Notes under the pieces: generated by a model
Told to the model about the DNA's origin: nothing
The model's input: the letters and a program-made list of their open reading frames with translations, nothing else
The model's database searches: none
Assembly: GCF_900108305.1 (NCBI RefSeq)
Contig: NZ_FNUX01000004.1
Location: 92,868-156,867 of the forward strand
Length of the DNA stretch: 64,000 nt
Origin: Nitrosomonas ureae
Lineage (GTDB): Bacteria; Pseudomonadota; Gammaproteobacteria; Burkholderiales; Nitrosomonadaceae
Reading direction: 5' to 3'
Shown: piece after piece, positions 1 to 8,600 of the stretch
Layout: each line of letters begins with the position of its first letter
Numbering within the stretch: the first letter of the stretch is position 1
Position numbers and translations under genes: made by a program

Positions 1-1
1 C

Positions 2-1186
2 TTTAATCCCCCGGCGATACGGGGATTGGGCAGTACCGGGGGGTTCGAGCTGTTTGTACAAAGCCGTGCAGGCTCAGATACTGCACAGTTGGCCGTGATT
101 GTGAATGAATTTATGCAGGCGTTGAGGGAAGAGCCAAAGCTGGCGACAGTGAATTCATTTTTGCGCTCGTCGGTACCGCAATATTTTGTCGAAGTGGATG
201 AAGCCAAGGCTATCGCGCAAGGGGTTGCCATCGCGGATATTTATGACACGCTGCAAAGCACCATGGGAACATTCTATGTCAATGACTTTAATCGCTTTGG
301 GCGCACGCATCGCGTGCAATTGCAGGCCGAAGCCCCGTTTCGCATGAAAGCGGAGGATTTGGGAAAAGTCTACGTGCGCGCCGAATCGGGCTCGATGATT
401 CCCCTGTCAGCCTTGAGCACAGTAAAACACATCGTGGGCGCGGAACAACTGGAGCGGTTCAATGGTCTGCTGGCGGCGAAAATCATGGGGAGCGGCGCCA
501 GCGGTGTCAGCTCCGGCGAGGCCATTGCGCTGGTCGAAAGCGTTGCGGCCAGAACCTTGCCGGAAGGCTATCAGATTGCCTGGACCGGCGCCGCATTTCA
601 GGAAAAAAGACTGGGGTCGGCGGCAATCTTCGCTTTCAGCCTTGCGATTGTGATGGTTTTCCTGATTCTGGCCGCGCAGTTTGAAACCTGGGCATTGCCC
701 GTGGCCGTCATTATGGCGATTCCTTTTGCGATGTTGGGCGCATTAGTAGCCATTTTGCTGCGCGGTATGCCCAATGACATTTATTTTCAGATCGGCATGG
801 TGACGTTGATCGGGTTGACGGCAAGAAATGCGATTCTGCTGGTTGAGTTTGCCAGTCAGAGGATGAAACAAGGCGTGGATACCGCACAGGCAGCGATTCA
901 GTCGGCGCAACTGCGTTTTCGTCCGATCGTAATGACGTCGATGGCGTTTATATTGGGCGTGGTTCCTCTGGTAATCGCCACCGGTGCCGGCTCCGCAGCG
1001 CGGCAATCGATGGGAACCGGTGTTTTTGGCGGCATGATCATGGCCACCACTGTGGCGACTATTTTTGTGCCATTATTCTTCTCCTGGTTTGTGCGTAAAC
1101 ACGAACCTATACAGCCAGAGGATCAACCCAACATAACGCCCAAACCGCAACTCTCGGATAAACCTGAAAGGGATGCTCCCGATTGA
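2..1186 (+). CDS. RND efflux pump inner-membrane subunit (AcrB/MexB-like HAE1 family), 3' part
   Basis: The frame is open to the left edge, so the first in-window start (TTG at 26) is internal; translation from base 2 gives FNPPAIRGLGSTGGFELF, a typical periplasmic porter segment of HAE1 transporters. About 395 of the usual ~1,040 residues remain. The first ~190 residues are the second porter region. After that come hydrophobic helices with the family signatures FLILAAQFETW, MVTLIGLTARNAILLVEFA, and RFRPIVMTSMAFILGVVPL close to the C-terminus. Such proteins are proton-driven pumps that work with a periplasmic adaptor and an outer-membrane channel. The adaptor gene is presumably upstream, outside the window. 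The acidic, Pro-rich tail after residue ~365 is usual for the family. Substrate cannot be inferred. Confidence 0.93.
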   Translation, partial: FNPPAIRGLGSTGGFELFVQSRAGSDTAQLAVIVNEFMQALREEPKLATVNSFLRSSVPQYFVEVDEAKAIAQGVAIADIYDTLQSTMGTFYVNDFNRFGRTHRVQLQAEAPFRMKAEDLGKVYVRAESGSMIPLSALSTVKHIVGAEQLERFNGLLAAKIMGSGASGVSSGEAIALVESVAARTLPEGYQIAWTGAAFQEKRLGSAAIFAFSLAIVMVFLILAAQFETWALPVAVIMAIPFAMLGALVAILLRGMPNDIYFQIGMVTLIGLTARNAILLVEFASQRMKQGVDTAQAAIQSAQLRFRPIVMTSMAFILGVVPLVIATGAGSAARQSMGTGVFGGMIMATTVATIFVPLFFSWFVRKHEPIQPEDQPNITPKPQLSDKPERDAPD

Positions 1187-1377
1187 TGGATTGCATGTCA
1201 AAGCCCCCGGGCAAATAGGCATGGGCGCACATGAAAATGGCGCAGTGCCTTTTCTTCCCGATATTATTGCTAAGTTTATGAGTTATAATAATATTTATCA
1301 ACTAAATCATCAATTTATCCAGTTTCGCTGGTGGCGATGAAAATTTTTAGTTTTATTTGAAAAATGATGCACCTGTG

Positions 1378-1469
1378 ACTTATATCAATATTGAGCGTTT
1401 CAGAACTCTTTAATATTTAGCATAATGTTATTTTTGAGTGATCTTTTTTAGAAAGGAATTTTTATCATA
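1378..1469 (+). repeat. Duplicated leader/promoter block, copy 1
   Basis: About 92 bases upstream of the first FG-GAP gene are nearly repeated at 4406-4498 upstream of the third family member. Conserved parts include the ATATCAAT..TTGAGCGT stretch, AATATTT.GCATAATGTTA and the ribosome-binding region AGAA.GGAATTTTTATCAT. It probably carries the promoter. In this copy the final base of the start triplet is A rather than G (ATA at 1467). Confidence 0.75.
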
Positions 1470-3494
1470 GCAACTTTCAGTATTAATTTATCCAGTCTTA
1501 ACGGGAATAATGGTTTTCGTTTGGATGGAGAGAAGGGCTTATCCTTTGGCATTTCAGGTTTTGGTTCCTCAGTCAGCAATGCGGGAGACGTCAATGGCGA
1601 TGGCTTTGATGATTTGATGGTTGGAGATCTTTATGCTGCCCCGAATGGCCTAGGCTCTGCTGGTTCCAGTTATGTTGTATTTGGCAAAGTCTCAGGTTTT
1701 AGTGCTGCGATGGATGTATCCAGTCTTGATGGCAGCAATGGTTTCCGCTTGGATGGGGAGGCGGCAGGAGATCGGTTTGGCTGGTCGGTCAGCACTGCAG
1801 GAGATGTCAACAGCGATGGTTTTGATGATGTAATTGTGAGTGCTTTAGCGGCTGACCCGAATGGTGATGGATCTGGATCCAGTTATGTAGTGTTTGGCAA
1901 GGCCTCAGGTTTTAATGCTGCGATGGATTTATCCAGTCTTAATGGGAATAACGGTTTTCGTTTGGATGGGGAGGCGGCGTATAACTCCTTTGGGCGATCA
2001 GTAAGCACTGCCGGAGATGTCAATGGCGATGGCTTTGATGATTTGATTGTGGGAGTTAGGGGAGCTGACCCGAATGGCTATTATTCTGGATCCAGTTATG
2101 TGGTGTTTGGCAAAGCCTCAGACTTTAGTGCTGTGATCCCTTTATCTGATCTGAATGGGGAAGATGGTTTTCGTTTGGATGGGGTGGCAGCGAATGACAG
2201 TTCAGGTGCGTCAGTCAGTAATGCAGGAGATGTGAACGGCGATGGTTTTGATGATTTGATTGTGGGAGCTAATGGAGCTGACCCGAATGGCTCAAATTCT
2301 GGATCCAGTTATGTGGTGTTTGGAAAGGCTTCAGGTTTTAGTGCTACGATGGATTTATCCATCCTTGATGGCAGCAATGGTTTTCGTTTGGATGGGGTGG
2401 ATCCGTATGGCTTCTTTGGCTTATCTTTGAGCACTGCCGGGGATGTGAATGGCGATGGTTTTGATGATTTGATTGTGGGAGATAGTGGAGTTGCCCCGAA
2501 TGACACACGCTCTGGTTCCAGTTATGTGGTGTTTGGCAAAGCCTCAGGTTTTAGTGCTGCGATGGATTTAACCAGTCTCAATGGCACTAACGGTTTTCGC
2601 TTGGATGGGGGGGCTGTGTATGACTACGCGGGCTCCTCAGTTAGCACTGCCGGGGATGTGAATGGGGATGGTTTTGATGACTTGATTGTGGGAGCTAGTG
2701 GAGCTGACCCGAATGGCCCAAGATCTGGTTCAAGTTATGTGGTGTTTGGCAAGGCCTCAGGTTTTAGTGCTGCGATGGATTTAACCAGTCTCAATGGCAG
2801 TAACGGTTTTCGCTTGGATGGGGAGGCTAGGTATGACTACGTGGGATCATCAGTCAGCACTGCCGGGGATGTGAATGGGGATGGTTTTGATGATTTGATT
2901 GTTGGAGCTTATGGAGCTGAATCGAATGGCGCAAGAACTGGTTCCAGTTACATCATCTTCGGCCGCAGCGACTTTACCGATGGTAAGGTGGTGGATTTTC
3001 CCGGCACGCCTGGCGATGATATTTTTACAGGCACCAAAGCGGCAGAGCGCTTTAAGGGCGAGGCTGGCAATGATCGCATGATTGGCCGTGGTGGCGCGGA
3101 TTCGTTTGAGGGTGGTGCGGGCAACGATTACATCCGCATATTGGGCGATGACTTCCAACTCGTCGATGGTGGTACGGGCACCGATATCCTGGGATTGGCC
3201 GGCAGCGGCTTTAATCTCAATCTATCCAGCGTGATCGATAAAATTCATGGTATCGAGACTATCGGTTTGTATGGCGTCGGGGATAATTCACTGACGTTGA
3301 CCGCGCAGGACGTCATCGATCTGTCAGATACGACGAATACCTTGAAGATCAAAGGCAATGCCGGGGACAGCGTGACCGGGCTGAGCAGCGGCTGGACCGA
3401 TGGCGGCATTCGCGGTAACTTCCATGAATATACGCAAGGGGATGCGGTGATATTGGTCGGATTGGCTGTGACGACGGATTTTCCGATAACCTGA
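1467..3494 (+). CDS. FG-GAP seven-bladed beta-propeller protein with RTX repeats (paralogue 1; ATA start triplet)
   Basis: Seven copies of the FG-GAP calcium-loop motif (AGDVNGDGFDDLIVGA and variants) are spaced 60-70 residues apart. This predicts one complete seven-bladed propeller over residues ~1-490 of ~675. It is followed by a short RTX-like patch (GEAGNDRMIGRGGADSFEGG) and a ~140-residue C-terminal domain (IETIGLYGVGDNSLTLTAQD), of a type found at the ends of large RTX exoproteins. There is no Sec signal, which fits type I secretion; this is inference. By alignment with its neighbours the start is position 1467, where ATG has become ATA. AAAGGA precedes it at normal distance, and no ATG, GTG or TTG lies between the upstream stop (1449) and TTG 1521. 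Expression may be reduced. Confidence 0.85.
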   Translation: MATFSINLSSLNGNNGFRLDGEKGLSFGISGFGSSVSNAGDVNGDGFDDLMVGDLYAAPNGLGSAGSSYVVFGKVSGFSAAMDVSSLDGSNGFRLDGEAAGDRFGWSVSTAGDVNSDGFDDVIVSALAADPNGDGSGSSYVVFGKASGFNAAMDLSSLNGNNGFRLDGEAAYNSFGRSVSTAGDVNGDGFDDLIVGVRGADPNGYYSGSSYVVFGKASDFSAVIPLSDLNGEDGFRLDGVAANDSSGASVSNAGDVNGDGFDDLIVGANGADPNGSNSGSSYVVFGKASGFSATMDLSILDGSNGFRLDGVDPYGFFGLSLSTAGDVNGDGFDDLIVGDSGVAPNDTRSGSSYVVFGKASGFSAAMDLTSLNGTNGFRLDGGAVYDYAGSSVSTAGDVNGDGFDDLIVGASGADPNGPRSGSSYVVFGKASGFSAAMDLTSLNGSNGFRLDGEARYDYVGSSVSTAGDVNGDGFDDLIVGAYGAESNGARTGSSYIIFGRSDFTDGKVVDFPGTPGDDIFTGTKAAERFKGEAGNDRMIGRGGADSFEGGAGNDYIRILGDDFQLVDGGTGTDILGLAGSGFNLNLSSVIDKIHGIETIGLYGVGDNSLTLTAQDVIDLSDTTNTLKIKGNAGDSVTGLSSGWTDGGIRGNFHEYTQGDAVILVGLAVTTDFPIT

Positions 3495-3533
3495 ACAGTC
3501 GTTCAATAATTGTTCATATTACCGTTTGAGGTT

Positions 3534-3573
3534 AAAAACAGGTCAGAAGGCATGCATTTTCTGACCTGTTTTT
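3534..3573 (+). terminator. Strong Rho-independent terminator after paralogue 1
   Basis: A perfect 15-bp stem (3534-3548 pairs with 3559-3573) with a 10-base loop starts with AAAAACAGG and ends in CCTGTTTTT. The symmetric A and T runs would let it work on either strand. It sits 40 bases past the stop codon of paralogue 1 and separates it from the broken copy. Confidence 0.88.
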
Positions 3574-3751
3574 ACATGGCAACTGCCAGCATCGTTCACA
3601 ATCTTCTCGCTGTATTTCAAGGGCTGATCAGGCTTTGGTAGAAACCTGCTTGCAGTGTCAGGATTATTCTGGATTGTCATTCAAATGTTTTTGTGCCAAA
3701 GATGCCTGATTTCGTCTACGTATTACTATAAAAATAATTTAAATTAACGGG

Positions 3752-4350
3752 TTGCGGCATGGAATGGGGTGTCTGTTTATAAGCAACCCGATCATCAAAT
3801 CACCCGGTTCCAGCTACGTAATCTTCGGTCGCAGCGATTTTGCCGGTGGTGATGTGGACTTCCAGGGTATACCGGGAGACGATAATTTCACTGGAACCAA
3901 AGCGGCGGAAAGCTTTAAGGGTGAAGCCGGCAACGATCGCATGATCGGCCGGGGTGGTGTAGATTGGTTCGAAGGCGGGGCGGGTAACGATTACATCCGC
4001 ATTTTAGACGATGATTCCGGGCTTGTCGACGGTGGCTCGGGTATTGATACATCAGGTCTGGCCGGAAGTAACTTTAACCTGGATCTATCCAGCGTGATTA
4101 ATAAAATTCACGCTATCGAGATCACCGGTCTGTACGGTGTCGGGGATAATTCAATGACGTTGATCGCACAGGATGTCATCGATCTGTCAGATACGACGAA
4201 TACCTTGAAGATCAAAGGCAATGCCCGGGGATAGCGTGATCGGGCTGAGCAGAGGCTGGACCGATGGCGGCTCGTGGTAACTTCCATGAATATACGCAAG
4301 GGGATGCGATGCTGCTGGTTGGCGTGAATGTGACGACGGATTTTGTTTAA
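3752..4350 (+). pseudogene. Remnant of an FG-GAP/RTX family gene (C-terminal part only, frameshifted)
   Basis: From about 3800 the translation matches the end of blade seven (GSSYVIFGRSDF) and then the whole RTX patch and C-terminal domain of the neighbouring paralogues. The first six blades and the usual leader are missing. Two lesions are visible by alignment with paralogue 1. One extra C lies in the C-run near 4225, which ends the reading frame at 4234. A two-base loss lies near 4270 (GGCTCGTGG in place of GGCATTCGCGG). The old stop is recognisable at 4348-4350 (GATTTTGTTTAA). The pattern fits unequal crossing-over within the array followed by decay. Confidence 0.85.
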
Positions 4351-4405
4351 GCGATGATGCGAGAAATTTTACTGACCGTTTAGGATGATAATTCTATTCT
4401 GCTTT

Positions 4406-4498
4406 GATTTATATCAATTTTGAGCGTCTCAGAATACTTTAATATTTCGCATAATGTTATTATTTAATGATCTTTTTTAGAAGGGAATTTTTATCATG
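4406..4498 (+). repeat. Duplicated leader/promoter block, copy 2
   Basis: Near-copy of 1378-1469 with AGAAGGGAATTTTTATC before an intact ATG. A TTGAGC element and AT-rich stretches (TTTAATATT, CATAAT) could form a promoter, but the spacing is not clear enough to name -35 and -10 with confidence. Confidence 0.7.
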
Positions 4499-6445
4499 GC
4501 AACCTTCAGTATTAATTTGTCCAGTCTTGATGGAAATAACGGTTTTCGTTTGGATGGGGAAGCAGCGGAAGACAGATCGGGACTTTCAGTCAGTACTGCC
4601 GGGGATGTGAATGGAGATGGTTTTGATGACTTGATTTTCGGGGTTTTTAGATCTGAGCCAAACGGCTCTTACTCCGGATCCAGTTATGTGGTGTTTGGTA
4701 AAGCCTCAGGTTTTAGCGCTGCGATGAATTTATCCAGTCTTGATGGCAGTAACGGTTTTCGTTTGGATGGGGTGGCAGCGGATGACAGATCGGGCTTTTC
4801 AGTCAGTAGTGCGGGAGATGTGAATGGGGATAGTTTTGATGATTTGATTGTCGGTGCCTACAGAGCTGATCCAAACGGTTATTCCTCTGGTTCCAGTTAT
4901 GTGGTGTTCGGGAAGGCCTCAGGTTTTAGTGCGGCGATGAATTTATCCAGCCTTGATGGCAGAAATGGTTTTCGTTTGGATGGAGTGGCATCGGATGACC
5001 AATCGGGTGGCTCAGTTAGCAATGTCGGGGACGTCAACGGCGATGGCTTTGATGATTTGATTGTCGGTGCTGCCCTATCTCACACGAACCAAGAAGACGG
5101 TAGTTATTATGGCTCGAGTTATGTGGTGTTTGGTAGGGCCTCAGGTTTTAGTGCTGCGATGGATTTATCCAGCCTTGATGGCAGCAATGGCTTTCGTTTA
5201 GATGGGGTGAAAAGGCGAGATTATTTAGGCGACTCAGTTAGTAATGCCGGAGACGTTAACGGTGATGGCTTCGATGATTTGATTGTCGGTGCTTGGGGAG
5301 CTAGCCCTAACGGTAATTACTCAGGTTCCAGTTATGTGGTGTTTGGCAAGGCGTCAAGTTTTAAAGCTGTGATGGATTTATCCAGTCTTGACGGTAGTAA
5401 TGGTTTTCGTTTGGATGGTGTGAAGTCATATGACTTATCTGGCCATTCAGTCAGCACTGCAGGAGATGTTAACGGAGATGGTTTTGATGAATTGATCATC
5501 GGTGCGAGTGGTATTGGTTCCAGTTATGTGGTGTTTGGTAGAGCCGCAGGTTTTAGAGCTGAGATGGATTTATCCAGTCTTGACGGAAGTAATGGTTTCC
5601 GCCTGGATGGCGCGACTGCTCAATCGATTAGCAATGCGGGAGATGCTAACGGAGATGGGTTCGGTGATTTGATTGTCGGCTCTTGGAGAACAGCCTCGAA
5701 TGGCTCGGATTCTGGATCCAGTTATGTGGTGTTTGGCAAGGCCTCAGGTTTTAGTGCTGCGATGGATTTATCCAGTCTTGACGGCAGCAATGGTTTTCGT
5801 TTGGATGGAGTGGCGGGTGACCGCTCGGGCCAATCAGTCAGCGCTGCGGGGGATGTCAACGGTGATGGTTTTGATGACTTGATTGTTGGTGCTCCCGGGG
5901 CTAATTCCAGCTACGTGATCTTTGGCCGCAGCAGCTTTGTGGATGACGTGGATTTCCCCGGCACGCCAGGCGATGATAATTTTACCGGCACCACGGCGGC
6001 GGAGCGATTTGAGGGCGGGGATGGTAACGATCGCATGATTGGCCGTGGTGGCGCGGATTCGTTTGAGGGTGGGGCGGGCAATGATTATATCCGCATATTG
6101 GGCGATGACTTCCAACTCGTCGATGGTGGTACGGGCACCGATATCCTGGGACTGGCCGGCAGCGGGTTCAATCTGGATCTGTCTGGCGTGATCGATAAGA
6201 TTCATGGGATTGAGACCATTGGTTTATACGGTGTCGGGGACAATACGTTGACTTTGACTGCACTGGATGTGCTTAATCTATCTGATAGCACGAATACCCT
6301 GAAAATCAAAGGCAACACCGGGGATAACGTGGTTGGGCTGAGCAGCGGCTGGACCGATGGCGGCATTCGCGGTAACTTCCATGAATATACGCAAGGTGAG
6401 GCGGTGATACTGGTTGGCGTGAATGTGGCGACGGATTTTGTCTAA
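4496..6445 (+). CDS. FG-GAP seven-bladed beta-propeller protein with RTX repeats (paralogue 2)
   Basis: 649 residues. It starts MATFSINLSSLDGNNGFRLD with no signal peptide and has seven FG-GAP/DxNxDG blades (for example AGDVNGDGFDDLIFG, AGDVNGDGFDELIIG, AGDANGDGFGDLIVG) up to about residue 480. Then come the PGTPGDDNFTGT linker, the RTX patch GGDGNDRMIGRGGADSFEGG and the shared C-terminal domain ending ATDFV. The DxNxDG loops predict calcium binding in every blade. Likely a secreted or surface propeller mediating adhesion or matrix binding; the exact role is unknown. It is the closest intact relative of paralogue 1 by leader and N-terminus. Confidence 0.9.
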   Translation: MATFSINLSSLDGNNGFRLDGEAAEDRSGLSVSTAGDVNGDGFDDLIFGVFRSEPNGSYSGSSYVVFGKASGFSAAMNLSSLDGSNGFRLDGVAADDRSGFSVSSAGDVNGDSFDDLIVGAYRADPNGYSSGSSYVVFGKASGFSAAMNLSSLDGRNGFRLDGVASDDQSGGSVSNVGDVNGDGFDDLIVGAALSHTNQEDGSYYGSSYVVFGRASGFSAAMDLSSLDGSNGFRLDGVKRRDYLGDSVSNAGDVNGDGFDDLIVGAWGASPNGNYSGSSYVVFGKASSFKAVMDLSSLDGSNGFRLDGVKSYDLSGHSVSTAGDVNGDGFDELIIGASGIGSSYVVFGRAAGFRAEMDLSSLDGSNGFRLDGATAQSISNAGDANGDGFGDLIVGSWRTASNGSDSGSSYVVFGKASGFSAAMDLSSLDGSNGFRLDGVAGDRSGQSVSAAGDVNGDGFDDLIVGAPGANSSYVIFGRSSFVDDVDFPGTPGDDNFTGTTAAERFEGGDGNDRMIGRGGADSFEGGAGNDYIRILGDDFQLVDGGTGTDILGLAGSGFNLDLSGVIDKIHGIETIGLYGVGDNTLTLTALDVLNLSDSTNTLKIKGNTGDNVVGLSSGWTDGGIRGNFHEYTQGEAVILVGVNVATDFV

Positions 6446-6558
6446 GCGTTGGTGCGAGAAGCTTATGGGTAGTGAGATATTTTATAAAACAAAATCAACA
6501 GGTGGCGTTCATAACTATTGTTTTATTGATAAGCCTTGTTTAGAAAGGAGTTTTTATC
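6446..6558 (+). repeat. Duplicated intergenic block between paralogues, copy 1
   Basis: 113 bases almost identical to 8488-8600, including TTATGGGTAGTGAGATATTT and the ribosome-binding site AGAAAGGAG nine bases before ATG. A homogenised or recently duplicated spacer; it differs from the leader of paralogues 1 and 2. Confidence 0.85.
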
Positions 6559-8487
6559 ATGGTAACCAAAAGCATTAATTTATCCAGTTTGGATGGTAGT
6601 AATGGCTTCAGGTTGGATGGGGTGGCTGCGGGGGATCTATCCGGCTTTTCCGTCAGCAGCGCGGGAGATATGAATGGCGACGGTTTTGATGATTTGATTA
6701 TCGGCGCTCCGGGAGCCGATCCAACAGCATTCAATGACGGTTCTAGTTATGTGGTATTTGGTAAAGCGTCAGGTTTTAGTAATCAGATCAATCTTTCCAG
6801 TTTGGATGGCAATAACGGCTTCCGGTTGGATGGAATAGCAGGTGTTTATAATCATACACGCTCCGGTTACTCGGTCAGCAGTGCAGGCGATATTGATGGC
6901 GATGGCTTTGATGATTTAATTATCGGCTCTCCTTCCGCTGCTAGACGTTACGCCAGCAGCTATGCTTTTATCGTGTTGGGCAAGGAATCAGGGTTTGGTG
7001 CCACAATGGCTTTATCTGATCTGAATGGCGAAGATGGTTTTCGCATAAAAGGATTTGAGAGAAGCAATCTAGGCGAATCAGTGAGTGGGGGCGGAGATAT
7101 TAATGGGGATGGTATTGACGATTTGTTTGTGGGCGCGCCGGGTGTAATTGATTTAACCAGAGGGTATGTATTGGGCGGCGGCTACGTGGTTTATGGCAGC
7201 GCCGCTGGCTTTAGTCCCAATTTATCATATCGAGACATAAGCGGCGATACTGGATTTGTCATAGTAGGCGAGAAATTAAATCAAGAGTCGGATATTCTTT
7301 TAACCGGCTATTCAGTCAGCGTGGCCGGCGATATTAATGGCGATGGTTATGATGATCTGGTTATCAATGCAGCAGCTTCTGGGTTTGAGTCTACTCTTAG
7401 ACAAGGTGACAGTTTTGTCGTGTTTGGCAAAGCTTCTCAGTCGGATACGGTGGAGCTTTCCGGCTTGGATGGTCAAAATGGTTTCCGCTTGACTGGTGGC
7501 GTGGTGAGGGTTGTAAATAGTGCAGGAGACGTCAATGGCGATGGTCTTGAGGATTTTACTGCAGGTAGTTACGTGGTATTTGGCCAGACTGCACCTTTTG
7601 ATCCTACCCTGGATGTGTCTAAGTTGGATGGCAGTAATGGGTTTCATTTGCAAGGAACTCCGGATCGAGGCCCTATCGACAAAGCCGGTGATGTCAATGG
7701 CGACGGATTTGGCGATTTAATTGTGACAGGGATCGATACGAGTGGAAATGGGGCGGGCATCAGCTATGTGGTATTCGGAAAAGCACAATTCGATGCCACG
7801 CTGGATTTATCCACTCTCGATACTGCAACGGGGTTTCGTGTGGAGGGAGGAAACGGCACGGTCAGTGGCGCAGGGGATATCAATGGGGATGGCTTTGACG
7901 ATTTGATTGTGGGTGCTGCCGCAGCTGATCCCAATGGGGAAGATTCCGGTTCCAGTTATGTTGTATTCGGCGGCGATTTTACTCATTCGGTGACTTTTCG
8001 GGGCGATTCCGAGGATGATGATTTTACCGGTACCAAAGCGGCAGAGAGTTTCGTGGCTGGAGAGGGCAATGATAGGATGATCGGCCGTGGTGGGGCGGAT
8101 GTGTTTCATGGCGGTCCAGGCAAGGATTATATTCGGATAGGGGATTCAAGTTTCCGGCTGGTGGATGGCGGAGCGGGAAACGATATCCTGGGATTGGCCG
8201 GTAGCGGCTTTAACCTCGATCTGAGTAGCGTTCGGGGCAAGATTCATGGGATCGAGACCATTGGTTTATACGGTGTCGGGGACAATACGTTGACTTTGAC
8301 TGCACTGGATGTGCTTAATCTATCGGATAGCACGAATACCCTGAAAATCAAAGGCAACACCGGGGATAGCGTGGTTGGGCTGAGCAGTGGCTGGACCGAT
8401 GGCGGCATTCGCGGTAATTTCCATGAATATACGCAAGGGGATGCGGTGATACTGGTTGGCGTGAATGTGGCGACGGATTTTGTTTAA
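6559..8487 (+). CDS. FG-GAP seven-bladed beta-propeller protein with RTX repeats (paralogue 3)
   Basis: 642 residues starting MVTKSINLSSLDGSNGFRLD. Seven blades are recognisable, but blades three to six are more divergent than in paralogues 1 and 2 (GGDINGDGIDDLFVGAP, AGDINGDGYDDLVINAA, AGDVNGDGLEDFTAG). The C-terminal part has the RTX patch GEGNDRMIGRGGADVFHGG and the common domain ending ATDFV. First and last portions are almost the same as paralogue 4, while the middle loops differ. This suggests a recent duplication with divergent or exchanged central blades. No Sec signal; type I export is a guess from the RTX-type end. Confidence 0.9.
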   Translation: MVTKSINLSSLDGSNGFRLDGVAAGDLSGFSVSSAGDMNGDGFDDLIIGAPGADPTAFNDGSSYVVFGKASGFSNQINLSSLDGNNGFRLDGIAGVYNHTRSGYSVSSAGDIDGDGFDDLIIGSPSAARRYASSYAFIVLGKESGFGATMALSDLNGEDGFRIKGFERSNLGESVSGGGDINGDGIDDLFVGAPGVIDLTRGYVLGGGYVVYGSAAGFSPNLSYRDISGDTGFVIVGEKLNQESDILLTGYSVSVAGDINGDGYDDLVINAAASGFESTLRQGDSFVVFGKASQSDTVELSGLDGQNGFRLTGGVVRVVNSAGDVNGDGLEDFTAGSYVVFGQTAPFDPTLDVSKLDGSNGFHLQGTPDRGPIDKAGDVNGDGFGDLIVTGIDTSGNGAGISYVVFGKAQFDATLDLSTLDTATGFRVEGGNGTVSGAGDINGDGFDDLIVGAAAADPNGEDSGSSYVVFGGDFTHSVTFRGDSEDDDFTGTKAAESFVAGEGNDRMIGRGGADVFHGGPGKDYIRIGDSSFRLVDGGAGNDILGLAGSGFNLDLSSVRGKIHGIETIGLYGVGDNTLTLTALDVLNLSDSTNTLKIKGNTGDSVVGLSSGWTDGGIRGNFHEYTQGDAVILVGVNVATDFV

Positions 8488-8600
8488 GCGTTGGCGCGAG
8501 AAGCTTATGGGTAGTGAGATATTTTATAAAACAAAATCAACAGGTGGAATTCATAACTATTATTTTATTGATGAGCCTTGTTTAGAAAGGAGTTTTTATC
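8488..8600 (+). repeat. Duplicated intergenic block between paralogues, copy 2
   Basis: Near-copy of 6446-6558 with only a few base changes, ending in AGAAAGGAGTTTTTATC before the ATG of paralogue 4. Confidence 0.85.

Noticed and set aside
743..1006. Long antisense frames within the RND gene, and similar ones opposite the P-type ATPase and the propeller genes
   Set aside because: Shadows of strongly coding frames; the repetitive propeller sequence in particular creates long antisense frames.
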